Origin: Tragulus kanchil
Taxonomy: Eukaryota; Chordata; Mammalia; Artiodactyla; Tragulidae
Assembly: GCA_022376925.1 (NCBI GenBank)
Contig: JAIOJX010000004.1
Location: forward strand, 121,917,123 to 121,981,122
Length of the DNA: 64,000 bases
Direction: 5' to 3'
A model generated the notes under the pieces. The model saw only the letters and a program-made list of their open reading frames with translations. It was not told the DNA's origin and searched no databases. This document shows positions 1 through 13,340 of this stretch, piece by piece (positions within the stretch are counted from its first letter, which is position 1; each line of letters begins with the position of its first letter). The translations under genes were made by a program, and so were the position numbers.

Positions 1-797
1 TTTTATTCCTGATCAGGAGTCATAATTTTTTACATATGTCTAATGAATTTTTAGTAGTCCATTTGGTGTCATAGATGCTACATTTTTGACTGTCTGGATG
101 TTTTGTGTTCCTTAATAAACTACTGAATTTGTTCCAAGAGGATATTAATTTACTTGCACATCAAGTGATCCTCTCAAGGTTTGTATTTTAACTTTGTTAG
201 TGAAGTCTAATACAGATTTTACTTTAGAGCTATGTTAGATTTACTTTTTTTGTATTTTTTTCCTGCAGATGCTACTAAATTATGAGGTTTTTAAATGATG
301 ACTCTTCAGTGAGAGTAAAGTCTGGTCTGAAATTAATTATCCAGCCTTGTGTGAGCTCAATAATTTTTTCTTTTTATGACTCCCTCATGGCTCTTTCTTC
401 CAAATAGTTAGCCTTTTGCTGGCTTCATGGGATATAACTCTGTACATGCACAGCTAAGTAGTCAGCCAAAGACTCAGTAGATTGCCCAACACAGAATCCT
501 GGAGCTTCCTCTTAGCAAGCTCTTTGATTCCCAGTAGCCTACTCCGCAAGATCTGGAACTCTGATCTCTCTCAGTAAGAGTACCAGGCTCTGTTTGGCAC
601 CCATTCTCACAAAGACCCTCCAGACAGAAAACCAAAAGATCATAGTGTTCAGCTTGTTTGTTTCCCTTCTCAGAGATTTCAGTCCCTCACTGCATAATGC
701 CCAATATCTTAAACACAATTAAAGACTCTGTATAGTTTTCTAGTCATGAAGAGTATTGTTGGGTACTCCCTTAGGCCCAAAGCAAAAGTGCCTTGAA

Positions 798-893
798 TTG
801 TGTTTTTAAAGGAATACAGGACATAGACCATCCATGCAGGGCCAGTTGTGCTTTTAAAGGAATACAGGACATAGGCCATCCATGCAGGGCCAG
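798..893. repeat. 48-bp minisatellite, two units
   Basis: Two adjacent 48-base units (798-845 and 846-893) differ at two positions. The pair is repeated at about 1891-1986 because it sits inside duplication 1. Unlike the 1.1-kb duplications, this looks like an ordinary local tandem repeat. Confidence 0.85.
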
Positions 894-1279
894 TTGAAGT
901 CAGAAGTCTAGATTTCATTATGAGCCACAGAAGTTTTCCAGGTAGAGAAGAGACATGAAATGATCTACATGTTTTGAATATAACTGTCAGCAAAGAATGG
1001 ATTGCAGATAAGAATTGCAAGTAGATCAGTTAGAAGATTACTTCAATATTCCAGATAAAATATTATAGTGACATTTCTTAAAAATAGTAGCAAAGAAGAG
1101 AAGTAATAGTGGTCAAGAAATATTTGGTGATAGTAATAGTTTGAATAGTAGTTAAAAAAAAAAAAACAAGAATAGCTCCCTGTTTTTTTTAATAACTAAA
1201 TAAAAAGCAGTATCATTGACTGCAATTATTTTATTTATTTATTTATTATAAAATAAAGACTATGTTTTGTGATCATTTA

Positions 1280-1411
1280 TATATTACTTTGTTAGGGCTC
1301 CCATAACAAAATACCAGACTAGGTGACTTAAACACCAGAAATTTAAATTCTGGAAGCAAGAAGTATAAAATTAAATGGTCAGCAGGGTTATTTCCTTCTA
1401 AGAACTATGAG
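1280..1411 (+). mobile_element. Partial copy of MaLR-type LTR
   Basis: This is the first 130 bases or so of the LTR seen complete at 2374-2780. It is cut off by the junction of duplication 1 and has a 12-base deletion near the cut. It is probably not a separate insertion. Confidence 0.55.
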
Positions 1412-2373
1412 TAAAGTCTGGTCTGAAATTAATTATCCAGCCTTGTGTGAGCTCAATAATTTTTCTTTTATGACTCCCTCATGGCTCTTTCTTCCAAATA
1501 GTTAGCCTTTTGCTGGCTTCATGGGATATAACTCTGTACATGCACAGCTAAGTAGTCAGCCAAAGACTCAGTAGATTGCCCAACACAGAATCCTGGAGCT
1601 TCCTCTTAGCAAGCTCTTTGATTCCCAGTAGCCTACTCCGAAGATCTGGAACTCTGATCTCTCTCAGTAAGAGTACCAGGCTCTGTTTGGCACCCATTCT
1701 CACAAAGACCCTCCAGACAGAAAACCAAAAGATCATAGTGTTCAGCTTGTTTGTTTCCCTTCTCAGAGATTTCAGTCCCTCACTGCATAATGCCCAATAT
1801 CTTAAACACAATTAAAGACTCTGTATAGTTTTCTAGTCATGAAGAGTATTGTTGGGTACTCCCTTAGGCCCAAAGCAAAAGTGCCTTGAATTGTGTTTTT
1901 AAAGGAATACAGGACATAGACCATCCATGCAGGGCCAGTTGTGCTTTTAAAGGAATACAGGACATAGGCCATCCATGCAGGGCCAGTTGAAGTCAGAAGT
2001 CTAGATTTCATTATGAGCCACAGAAGTTTTCCAGGTAGAGAAGAGACATGAAATGATCTACATGTTTTGAATATAACTGTCAGCAAAGAATGGATTGCAG
2101 ATAAGAATTGCAAGTAGATCAGTTAGAAGATTACTTCAATATTCCAGATAAAATATTATAGTGACATTTCTTAAAAATAGTAGCAAAGAAGAGAAGTAAT
2201 AGTGGTCAAGAAATATTTGGTGATAGTAATAGTTTGAATAGTAGTTAAAAAAAAAAAAACAAGAATAGCTCCCTGTTTTTTTTAATAACTAAATAAAAAG
2301 CAGTATCATTGACTGCAATTATTTTATTTATTTATTTATTATAAAATAAAGACTATGTTTTGTGATCATTTAT

Positions 2374-2780
2374 ATATTACTTTGTTAGGGCTCCCATAAC
2401 AAAATACCAGACTAGGTGACTTAAACACCAGAAATTTATTCTCTCAGAGTTCTGGAAGCAAGAAGTATAAAATTAAATGGTCAGCAGGGTTATTTCCTTC
2501 TAAGAACTATGAGAAAAAGTCATGTTCCAGGCCTTTCTCCTTGGCTTATAGATGGTCATCTTCTCCTATGTCTCTTCAATTATTTTTCTGAATGTCTGTT
2601 TCCAAACTTCACCTGTTTCTAAGAATGCCAGTCATATTGGATAGGGCCAACCCAAATGGCCTCATTTAAATCTTGGAATTACCACTGTAAAGATCCTATC
2701 TCTAAATAAAGTCCCTTTCTGAGATGCTAGACATTAGGACTTCAAGTATGAATTTGAAGAAACACAATTAAACCCATAAT
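2374..2780 (+). mobile_element. Old solo LTR, ERVL-MaLR (MLT1-like)
   Basis: The sequence reads like the conserved MaLR LTR order: a start with TTAGGGCTCCCATAAC, then a stretch about an unspliced AAATTTATTCTCTCAGAG core, then a right half with CCAGTCATATTGGATAGGGC and an end close to ACACAATTAAACCCATAA. It is about 400 bases with no internal retroviral region nearby, so it is a solo LTR. The subfamily is not certain; an MLT1 or related MaLR is the best fit by eye. Confidence 0.55.
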
Positions 2781-2963
2781 GATAGAAAAGTCTGAAAGAA
2801 AAGACCCAAGGCTAAAATTTCTCTAGTAAATTGCACATTTATAAAATCTTCAAACATATGCACAGTGATGACAAATTTTATTCCATTCTGCAGTATTCAC
2901 AGTATAATATGTGCATTAATATTCACCAAAATGTTAAAATTTTATAGTTGATTTGGTATACGA

Positions 2964-5254
2964 TTATGTGATGTTTCCAGTGTGCTGTGTATATATGTGT
3001 ATTAATTGACCCAATCTCTCTTGGTAACTCCAGATTTCCAAAAAACCACATTTTTAAAATCATCTTAGAAGTTTGTACTAGGAAATATAGAAAACTGAGA
3101 TTGTATAATTAGGGTAGAGATAAGGAAAAACGTTCTTGAATATAAAAGGAAAATAATTTTATGTGATTAAACAAATTCTTTGTTTTCTGTTTCATGAACA
3201 ATGTCTTTACATAATGAAAATAGTTGTACAAACTCAAGCAGGAAAAAGAAATCTTTCATACTTTGTAGTGTTAATAAAATACACAGGTATAAATAAAATT
3301 GAGGAAAAGTGATCCCACAAGTTAAAATACCATTAAATAAAACTGTGTCTTCCAATAATCAATGAGATGTGGTAGGTCTTTGAATTAAAAAGGAAAAATA
3401 TTTAATAAATACGATGATTTCCCCTATATGTTTCCCTTATACAATGAGGCTGTTTTATAACATTAAGTATCTTGAGAACAGAAAGTATCCTTAGATATTT
3501 AACACATGTTCTAATTTTTGAGTTATAGATAATAACTTTGTTTCATTAAAGCCCCTCATAATTATCAGTTTGTTATTCACTGAGCTATAAATGTTGTGAG
3601 CTTTTCTACTTAAAAAAGAGAATCAAGACAAGACAAGATAAATTCATCCCTGAATAAAATAGTCAAGTCTCTAAATTGCCAAGACAGAGCCTAATGTCTA
3701 AGAGTCTCATTTTTAAATTTAGACCACCCAGATATCTATTCTGACATTTTCAAGCAACTTATATTAATCATGCCTTCTTAAAAACATTATTATGGCAGTA
3801 AATAGTGAGCTCTATATGTTTGCAAGTCTATTCAGTGTTTATTCTAAAAACAACGGAGTATTTGTGGTTCATTACTCAAAAGTTCAGCTCTTGGAAACAA
3901 GAAAGATTTAGCATGTATTACCTTGTTTCATGAGTTTAAATTCCTTCTCCCAAAACTATTCAGTTTCATGTAGTATGTCAGTTGCTTCCCACAACAGCTC
4001 TTGAAGGCATGTTATTCCTATCTTATAACCCTTGAAGATATGTAATTCCTCTCTTATAATTGAACAAATTCAGAGACTAAGCAACTTTCCCAAGAGAAAT
4101 CTGATAACACTTATGTGATGTTTCCAGTGTGCTGTGTATATATGTGTATTAATTGACCCAATCTCTCTTGGTAACTCCAGATTTCCAAAAAACCACATTT
4201 TTAAAATCATCTTAGAAGTTTGTACTAGGAAATATAGAAAACTGAGATTGTATAATTAGGGTAGAGATAAGGAAAAACGTTCTTGAATATAAAAGGAAAA
4301 TAATTTTATGTGATTAAACAAATTCTTTGTTTTCTGTTTCATGAACAATGTCTTTACATAATGAAAATAGTTGTACAAACTCAAGCAGGAAAAAGAAATC
4401 TTTCATACTTTGTAGTGTTAATAAAATACACAGGTATAAATAAAATTGAGGAAAAGTGATCCCACAAGTTAAAATACCATTAAATAAAACTGTGTCTTCC
4501 AATAATCAATGAGATGTGGTAGGTCTTTGAATTAAAAAGGAAAAAATATTTAATAAATACGATGATTTCCCCTATATGTTTCCCTTATACAATGAGGCTG
4601 TTTTATAACATTAAGTATCTTGAGAACAGAAAGTATCCTTAGATATTTAACACATGTTCTAATTTTTGAGTTATAGATAATAACTTTGTTTCATTAAAGC
4701 CCCTCATAATTATCAGTTTGTTATTCACTGAGCTATAAATGTTGTGAGCTTTTCTACTTAAAAAAGAGAATCAAGACAAGACAAGATAAATTCATCCCTG
4801 AATAAAATAGTCAAGTCTCTAAATTGCCAAGACAGAGCCTAATGTCTAAGAGTCTCATTTTTAAATTTAGACCACCCAGATATCTATTCTGACATTTTCA
4901 AGCAACTTATATTAATCATGCCTTCTTAAAAACATTATTATGGCAGTAAATAGTGAGCTCTATATGTTTGCAAGTCTATTCAGTGTTTATTCTAAAAACA
5001 ACGGAGTATTTGTGGTTCATTACTCAAAAGTTCAGCTCTTGGAAACAAGAAAGATTTAGCATGTATTACCTTGTTTCATGAGTTTAAATTCCTTCTCCCA
5101 AAACTATTCAGTTTCATGTAGTATGTCAGTTGCTTCCCACAACAGCTCTTGAAGGCATGTTATTCCTATCTTATAACCCTTGAAGATATGTAATTCCTCT
5201 CTTATAATTGAACAAATTCAGAGACTAAGCAACTTTCCCAAGAGAAATCTGATA
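2964..5254. repeat. Tandem duplication 2 (unit about 1.15 kb)
   Basis: Copy A is about 2964-4107 and copy B about 4111-5254, offset 1147. The copies differ by very little, for example one A in the run near 3405 versus 4550. The right part of this unit is present a third time at 5928 onward because duplication 3 overlaps it. Confidence 0.93.
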
Positions 5255-7043
5255 AACTAGACTTAAACCAGTGTATTAGTTAGGATCTGGTAATGCTTCT
5301 GCAACAAAGATACCCACTTCCCTCTTCTTCCTTCTACTCCTCCCCAGAAAACAAATAACCTAAAGAAGATCAAATATGTTTCTCGGGTAATAATCCAGAG
5401 ACAGATGATTCAAGGCTAGCAGGATGAGTTGTATCCTCAAAACCAACCTTCCAAACTCTTTATTCAATATTCTAGTTGTCTCATTTCCCCACCATCAGAA
5501 AAAAACAAGGAAGTGCTGGCAATTGCTTTCTTTTAAGAGAACCTCACTTCCATTGTAGAACACAGTCAGTTACACCAAATTGTAAGGGAAACAAAAAGTC
5601 TAGTTTGGAGACTATGCACTAGAGGTGAAATATTCTCAGAGTTGATTATTAGATGCAGAATATGTCAAGTGAAAGAATTCAGAGAAACTCAAATCTCAGC
5701 CAGACAACCTGGGAAAGAGATATAGAAATAAGGAAACTGAATTAATACCTAGTTTCTTTAAAAAAAAAAAAAAAAGTGACATGAATCAAGAACTAAATTG
5801 AGAGTCCATCAATTAAAAAATGGGATAAGAACTATCATACACTTTAACTATTATGCATTACCTACATAAAATATCTGTTTCTTGTGTTATTATCTTCCAA
5901 ACTTTGTTTGCAAATAGGTTAATAGTAGTCTCTAAATTGCCAAGACAGAGCCTAATGTCTAAGAGTCTCATTTTTAAATTTAGACCACCCAGATATCTAT
6001 TCTGACATTTTCAAGCAACTTATATTAATCATGCCTTCTTAAAAACATTATTATGGCAGTAAATAGTGAGCTCTATATGTTTGCAAGTCTATTCAGTGTT
6101 TATTCTAAAAACAACGGAGTATTTGTGGTTCATTACTCAAAAGTTCAGCTCTTGGAAACAAGAAAGATTTAGCATGTATTACCTTGTTTCATGAGTTTAA
6201 ATTCCTTCTCCCAAAACTATTCAGTTTCATGTAGTATGTCAGTTGCTTCCCACAACAGCTCTTGAAGGCATGTTATTCCTATCTTATAACCCTTGAAGAT
6301 ATGTAATTCCTCTCTTATAATTGAACAAATTCAGAGACTAAGCAACTTTCCCAAGAGAAATCTGATAAACTAGACTTAAACCAGTGTATTAGTTAGGATC
6401 TGGTAATGCTTCTGCAACAAAGATACCCACTTCCCTCTTCTTCCTTCTACTCCTCCCCAGAAAACAAATAACCTAAAGAAGATCAAATATGTTTCTCGGG
6501 TAATAATCCAGAGACAGATGATTCAAGGCTAGCAGGATGAGTTGTATCCTCAAAACCAACCTTCCAAACTCTTTATTCAATATTCTAGTTGTCTCATTTC
6601 CCCACCATCAGAAAAAAACAAGGAAGTGCTGGCAATTGCTTTCTTTTAAGAGAACCTCACTTCCATTGTAGAACACAGTCAGTTACACCAAATTGTAAGG
6701 GAAACAAAAAGTCTAGTTTGGAGACTATGCACTAGAGGTGAAATATTCTCAGAGTTGATTATTAGATGCAGAATATGTCAAGTGAAAGAATTCAGAGAAA
6801 CTCAAATCTCAGCCAGACAACCTGGGAAAGAGATATAGAAATAAGGAAACTGAATTAATACCTAGTTTCTTTAAAAAAAAAAAAAAAAGTGACATGAATC
6901 AAGAACTAAATTGAGAGTCCATCAATTAAAAAATGGGATAAGAACTATCATACACTTTAACTATTATGCATTACCTACATAAAATATCTGTTTCTTGTGT
7001 TATTATCTTCCAAACTTTGTTTGCAAATAGGTTAATAGTAGTC
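4815..7043. repeat. Tandem duplication 3 (unit 1113 bp)
   Basis: Copy A is 4815-5930 and copy B is 5928-7043 with a constant offset of 1113. The flanks share AGTC at the junction. The copies look identical, including the 16-A run. The segment from about 3668 to 4107 therefore occurs three times in the window. Confidence 0.94.
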
Positions 7044-7306
7044 AGAAAAAGACTGGCACAAGGACTATGTAACTGAGCAAGGGAGGGCTCTTGAGAGTTG
7101 CTTTAGCATCTGGCAAAAAGTATGATAGACAATAAGGGACCTGAATTGTAGATAAAATCATGACCTTCATGAGTTCTGCAAAACTCCCTCTGAATGGGTA
7201 AGAGTCAAAGTAGATGTAGATTAGCATTGCCATTGCTGTATGGCAGGAAGTCCTAGAGTGGACACATTTTAAAAACAAAAACAATAAAAGTAGATCATAA
7301 TATACA

Positions 7307-7505
7307 GCTTTCCTGATGACTCAAGACAGTAAAGAATCTTTCAGCAATGCAGAAGACCAGGCTTCCATCCCTGGGTCAGGAAAATCCTCAGGAGAAGAAA
7401 ATGTATTCTGCAGTATTCTTGCCTGGAAAATCCCATGGACAAAAGAGGCTGGTGGGCTATAGTCCATGGGGTCGCAAATAGCTGGACATGACTGATCAAC
7501 TAACA
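7307..7505 (+). mobile_element. Bov-tA SINE
   Basis: A tRNA-Glu-like head (GTAAAGAATC, then CATCCCTGGGTCAGGAAAAT) is followed by the Bov-A body with CAGTATTCTTGCCTGG, AATCCCATGGAC and CCATGGGGTCGCAAATAG, ending near ACTAACAC. This ruminant-specific SINE helps set the taxon. It has decayed moderately. Confidence 0.9.
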
Positions 7506-7516
7506 CCATATAGTGA

Positions 7517-9920
7517 GCATACACACACTTAGAGGAGTTTCAGAAACAGAATATGCACCCTTGAAGTGACAACACATGCTCAAAGGCATTATCTCCTAGA
7601 GTATTCTCTGAAGCAATAATGATGCACTTCAAATGAAGAGAAATTTGGTGGAAAGTTTTCAATATTATTAGCTATAGATGAAACTCAACAGGTAATAGAG
7701 AATCTCAATAGAGATTTGGATAGAAGCATTGTTTGAAGCTGATGATTCTGATAGATGCATATGTTATAGATTTAATAAAAATATACCATGTGCATCTATA
7801 ATTCAAATTGCCTCTTTTACCTCTACTCCATTTATATTTCTCTAAAATTCTCTTTTTTCATCTTCAAGGCTTTTCAGTGGTGTTCACAGCACTTTCCTAT
7901 CTTTCCTGTATTGCTCATATAACCTACTCTTTTTTCTTACAGTAGATATACTCATTACCAACCTTTATTTTTCTATTGCAGATTCCATTTAACCGGTTGT
8001 CATATTTTACACTGGAAAGATTCTAGATTCTCAAATTTCTTCATTTCTTTGCATCCAAGAGCTCCTGAATAGTCCACCCTTGAGCACAGGTAAAAAATGC
8101 CCATCCAACGATAGGAATTCGGAAGATGAAATTTCTTATAAACTGGGCAGACAAAGAGGCAGGTGCTCAATCTGGTGTTAACACAATCTTTGCCATTTAA
8201 CAGGGAAAAAATAAATAGGGAATACAGTTTGTGCCATATGATTGCACCTAAAAGTTCTTCTCTTCCAAGAGTTTAAAACATGTATCAGACAATGATGTCT
8301 AATTGCCTCTCCAGCACCTATCCTATAATTTTTCATTAGTAACAGAAATGAAATGTATTCAGGATGCTAATATTCTAAGCCTCAATCACAACAAAGGATT
8401 GTTTTGTGACTAAGTTCTGGCCCATGAGATATAAGTAAAAGTTTTACCTTCGTTTTCCAGGGAAGCATCTTTAAAGAAAAACTGACAACTGGCACATTCC
8501 GTTTTTGCCAAGCTGCCTTTCTTCATTTGGGATAGCTAGAAAGCTTTTGTGAAAGATAGACTTCCAGCAGTAACCTTAAACTTATGGTAAACTCAGGAAT
8601 GGAATCCACATGTTAAATAAGACGGATAGAAAGATAAGAGGAGACTTTAGACCCTGATAGATTTTCATGTCAATTCTAAGCTGTCTTCAGCTCTTGCTTG
8701 AGAGAGAATTATCTAGATAAAGCTGAAATGATGATATTGGCATACACACACTTAGAGGAGTTTCAGAAACAAACCCCATGCCTCCAAAGGCATTATCTCC
8801 TAGAGTATTCTCTGAAGCAATAATGATGCACTTCAAATGAAGAGAAATTTGGTGGAAAGTTTTCAATATTATTAGCTATAGATGAAACTCAACAGGTAAT
8901 AGAGAATCTCAATAGAGATTTGGATAGAAGCATTGTTTGAAGCTGATGATTCTGATAGATGCATATGTTATAGATTTAATAAAAATATACCATGTGCATC
9001 TATAATTCAAATTGCCTCTTTTACCTCTACTCCATTTATATTTCTCTAAAATTCTCTTTTTTCATCTTCAAGGCTTTTCAGTGGTGTTCACAGCACTTTC
9101 CTATCTTTCCTGTATTGCTCATATAACCTACTCTTTTTTCTTACAGTAGATATACTCATTACCAACCTTTATTTTTCTATTGCAGATTCCATTTAACCGG
9201 TTGTCATATTTTACACTGGAAAGATTCTAGATTCTCAAATTTCTTCATTTCTTTGCATCCAAGAGCTCCTGAATAGTCCACCCTTGAGCACAGGTAAAAA
9301 ATGCCCATCCAACGATAGGAATTCGGAAGATGAAATTTCTTATAAACTGGGCAGACAAAGAGGCAGGTGCTCAATCTGGTGTTAACACAATCTTTGCCAT
9401 TTAACAGGGAAAAAATAAATAGGGAATACAGTTTGTGCCATATGATTGCACCTAAAAGTTCTTCTCTTCCAAGAGTTTAAAACATGTATCAGACAATGAT
9501 GTCTAATTGCCTCTCCAGCACCTATCCTATAATTTTTCATTAGTAACAGAAATGAAATGTATTCAGGATGCTAATATTCTAAGCCTCAATCACAACAAAG
9601 GATTGTTTTGTGACTAAGTTCTGGCCCATGAGATATAAGTAAAAGTTTTACCTTCGTTTTCCAGGGAAGCATCTTTAAAGAAAAACTGACAACTGGCACA
9701 TTCCGTTTTTGCCAAGCTGCCTTTCTTCATTTGGGATAGCTAGAAAGCTTTTGTGAAAGATAGACTTCCAGCAGTAACCTTAAACTTATGGTAAACTCAG
9801 GAATGGAATCCACATGTTAAATAAGACGGATAGAAAGATAAGAGGAGACTTTAGACCCTGATAGATTTTCATGTCAATTCTAAGCTGTCTTCAGCTCTTG
9901 CTTGAGAGAGAATTATCTAG
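7517..9920. repeat. Tandem duplication 4 (unit about 1.2 kb)
   Basis: Copy A is 7517-8716 and copy B is 8740-9920. The offset is 1223 at the very left and 1204 elsewhere, because copy B is garbled and about 19 bases shorter within its first 50 bases. A 23-base filler (8717-8739) lies between the copies. No repeat family was recognised in the unit. Confidence 0.92.
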
Positions 9921-11329
9921 TTTAATCAAGTCATTTTGAGATTACTCTTAAATGTAGTAGAACATAAATGTATCTGATACAATCAAGGTTTTTTTTTCAC
10001 TAAATGATCTTGGTAAGGGGGTCAATACTATTAACAAAGTTTCCACCAAGCCAACTATAAAGTTTTAAGAGTTTAACAAAATTCACATTATAACTTGTAA
10101 TATTTTCTAGAACTTAGTTGTATAGCATGTTGTCAAGGTTACTCAAGCATCAATTTTAGTTTTCTTGAAAGGATAATTCTTACTCTTCAGAGCATAATTA
10201 CTACATACACTTTTCAGTACCGTCACACAATTAATATACAAATAGGAGAGAAAATATTCAAAAAATATATTTGCATTGAGAATATATTTCATTTCCTTTT
10301 TTGTTATTACTGTGGGGAGTGAGTTACTTGCTACTTGGTAAAGAACCACCTGCCAATGCAGGATATGTAAGAGGTGTAAGAGATGTGGCTTCAATCCCTG
10401 GGTCAGGAAGACCCCTTGGAAGAGAGCATGACAACCCACTCCAGTATTCTTGCCTGTAAAATCCCATGAACAGAGGTGCCTGGGAGACTACAGTCCATGG
10501 GGTCAAAGAGTTGGACACTACTGAAGCACAAACTTATCAGGTTAAAAAATAATGTAAAGTTGAAATTTCTTAACAGAATTATTTTTCTCAAAAATATAAT
10601 TTAAAGGAACTATATCATTCTTTATAAGAACATATTCAGAATGCAGTGATCAAAATTTTAATCACTATTGTATGACCCATGATTCCAGTTGAATTCTCTT
10701 TATCCAAATATGACATTCATTTCTTAAACATCTTTTGCTCCTCAAAGTAAAAACTAAAATAATGTGACATTGTTATATTCAGAAAATATAATACCTGTAA
10801 CATTTATATTTGGAACAGAAGGCGGAAAAAGTATATGATCTCCAGTGACATATGTTCTGAATTATAGTATATGAATTAAATGTTTGCAAACAATTTTGAG
10901 TAAGCAAAAGATATCATGGAATGAAAATACAATATACAGTATAAAACCATATGTATCCTGAGGCTGAAGTACTTTTAGTTTTCATTTATGGGACCATAGC
11001 AGAAATATTTGACGTAGGAGGCATGTTTTTTGCCATTGGGATTTTTTTTCCTTGCTAAATTCTCGCAAGTGGTTTATTTTCTAAACTTGACATCCTCTTT
11101 CTCACCACAAGAGTCACAATCAGTGTATTTCAACAGCTTGAAGAAATTACTTTCTCTCCTGCATTCAATACAAAATCTTTTTCTTCCTCTCTCTTTTCTA
11201 TTGAAAGTCATGTGCTATAAAATTGCCAACTACTAATTGGAGGAATAAGCATCTCCCCAGGCTTTTTAGGTCTAAAAATTAGTTAAAGGAACTTGAGTTT
11301 AAGTTGTTCCCCACATCATTAGCCTCAAC
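9921..11329. other. Unassigned non-coding DNA with one Bov-tA
   Basis: Apart from the SINE at 10330-10533 I see only AT-rich DNA with stop codons in every frame and no recognisable family. Confidence 0.6.
10330..10533 (+). mobile_element. Bov-tA SINE
   Basis: The sequence runs from a degraded tRNA-like head (GGTAAAGAACC, CAATCCCTGGGTCAGGAAG) into the Bov-A body (ACAACCCACTCCAGTATTCT, then AGTCCATGGGGTC). A small insertion in the head duplicates part of a GTAAGAGGTGT motif. The left edge is approximate. Confidence 0.87.
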
Positions 11330-11766
11330 CAGAAGCATGTCCCAGTAGTGCTTCTAGTCATTTCTCTCCTATATTCTCCTTTTGTTATATGCCTGTCCTC
11401 AAGACATCTTCTCAGGCACCACTTCAAAAACATTTTGAAATAATACTTCATGCAATTATTTAAAACTCAGGAAGTGTAAAAGGTCTTTACAACACCCCAA
11501 GCTCACACACTGCATAGGTTGTCTAGATTAACCTTGAATTATTAATTACCTAACCTATGATGGAAAATATATGAATCCAGTGTAGGGGAGTTGTTTTTAC
11601 GATATCCAATACTTTGAAATAACAATATCCATTAAGCTCAAAATTCTAGGAAATGCACTAAGTTAATCTTACATGTACTGCTTTTATATCCCCCAAACCA
11701 CAATAAATGTACATTTTCTGTCACTCTGATACCCTCCCAAGTATTTGCTTAAAAATGGACATTTTG

Positions 11767-12035
11767 GGGCTTCCCTGGTGGTCCAGTGGGTAAGGACACT
11801 GCCTTGCAGTGCAAGGGGCGCCAGTTCGATCCCTAGCCTGGGAAGATCCCATGTGCTGCAGAGTGACTGGACCAATGTGTCCAACTACCGAGCGGGAGCT
11901 CTGGAGCGCATGCACCCAGAGCCGGTGCTTTGCAGTGACAGAGGCCACTGTGATGGGAGGCCTACACAGGCCAAAGAACAAAGATGGATAAAAACAGATT
12001 AATGAAAGACCAATAGAAGTGGCCAAAAAAAGAAA
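11767..12035 (+). mobile_element. tRNA-Glu SINE (CHR type)
   Basis: The head is TCCCTGGTGGTCCAGTGG, which matches the A box of tRNA-Glu, with the B box CAGTTCGATCCC 45 bases on. The body includes TGTGTCCAACTACCGAGC and the 3' end GACCAATAGAAGTGGCC plus an A-rich tail. A 16-base target-site duplication flanks it (11751-11766 and 12036-12051). It keeps about six CpG. Confidence 0.9.
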
Positions 12036-12235
12036 AAAAATGGACATTTTGAGTGATTTTTCCTCCTTCCAGCTCATCTCTAAAACAAATTTTTAGAGTT
12101 TTGGATTTTTATGTTACTAAAGTATTTTAGAATCTAATTTCAATATCTGTTTTAAAAAATATGTTATTTGAGCATGAAATATTTTAAATATTCACTGACC
12201 ACTGCAAATATAAGGTTTTTCCTGTTTTTAAATTG

Positions 12236-12360
12236 TTTAATCAGAAGGCAATTGCTTTACAATGTGCTAGTTTCTGCCATACAACAATGTGAATGAGCCA
12301 CATTGTTGAGCATCCCTCCCTGATCCCATCCCACACCTCCAAGTCATCACAAGCCACCAG
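12236..12360 (-). mobile_element. L1 3' UTR fragment, damaged copy
   Basis: This is the reverse complement of a bovine-type L1 3' UTR (GCTAGTTTCTGCCATACAAC, CCCATCCCACACCTCC). It degenerates after about 12360 while the twin at 13341 stays clean, so the damage is likely a consensus error. Confidence 0.7.
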
Positions 12361-12867
12361 GGCCTGGCGCTCCACTGATGTTAGCATGGTACTTTATAAT
12401 AAGAACACCAATGGGTTGCCAATTTCCCAACAGAAGCATGTCCCAGTAGTGCTTCTAGTCATTTCTCTCCTATATTCTCCTTTTGTTATATGCCTGTCCT
12501 CAAGACATCTTCTCAGGCACCACTTCAAAAACATTTTGAAATAATACTTCATGCAATTATTTAAAACTCAGGAAGTGTAAAAGGTCTTTACAACACCCCA
12601 AGCTCACACACTGCATAGGTTGTCTAGATTAACCTTGAATTATTAATTACCTAACCTATGATGGAAAATATATGAATCCAGTGTAGGGGAGTTGTTTTTA
12701 CGATATCCAATACTTTGAAATAACAATATCCATTAAGCTCAAAATTCTAGGAAATGCACTAAGTTAATCTTACATGTACTGCTTTTATATCCCCCAAACC
12801 ACAATAAATGTACATTTTCTGTCACTCTGATACCCTCCCAAGTATTTGCTTAAAAATGGACATTTTG

Positions 12868-13136
12868 GGGCTTCCCTGGTGGTCCAGTGGGTAAGGACAC
12901 TGCCTTGCAGTGCAAGGGGCGCCAGTTCGATCCCTAGCCTGGGAAGATCCCATGTGCTGCAGAGTGACTGGACCAATGTGTCCAACTACCGAGCGGGAGC
13001 TCTGGAGCGCATGCACCCAGAGCCGGTGCTTTGCAGTGACAGAGGCCACTGCGATGGGAGGCCTACACAGGCCAAAGAACAAAGATGGATAAAAACAGAT
13101 TAATGAAAGACCAATAGAAGTGGCCAAAAAAAGAAA
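12868..13136 (+). mobile_element. tRNA-Glu SINE (CHR type), duplicate of 11767
   Basis: This copy is identical to the 11767-12035 SINE except for at least one substitution (GTGATGGG versus GCGATGGG), with the same flanking target-site duplication. It belongs to copy B of duplication 5 and should not be counted as a separate insertion. Confidence 0.9.
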
Positions 13137-13340
13137 AAAAATGGACATTTTGAGTGATTTTTCCTCCTTCCAGCTCATCTCTAAAACAAATTTTTAGAGT
13201 TTTGGATTTTTATGTTACTAAAGTATTTTAGAATCTAATTTCAATATCTGTTTTAAAAAATATGTTATTTGAGCATGAAATATTTTAAATATTCACTGAC
13301 CACTGCAAATATAAGGTTTTTCCTGTTTTTAAATTGTTTA

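Larger units (their letters stand above)
313..2513. repeat. Tandem duplication 1 (unit about 1.10 kb)
   Basis: Copy A is 313-1411 and copy B is 1409-2513, with an offset of 1096 falling to 1093. The junction shares only GAG between the flanks. Near its right end copy A lacks about 12 bases (around 1351) that copy B has, and copy B is shorter in a T-rich run near its left end. A likely assembly overlap; the identical 103-codon reading frames at 709 and 1802 are a by-product. Confidence 0.93.

Noticed and set aside
11770..11842. tRNA-Glu-like sequence
   Set aside because: It is the tRNA-derived head of a SINE with body, tail and target-site duplication, not a tRNA gene.
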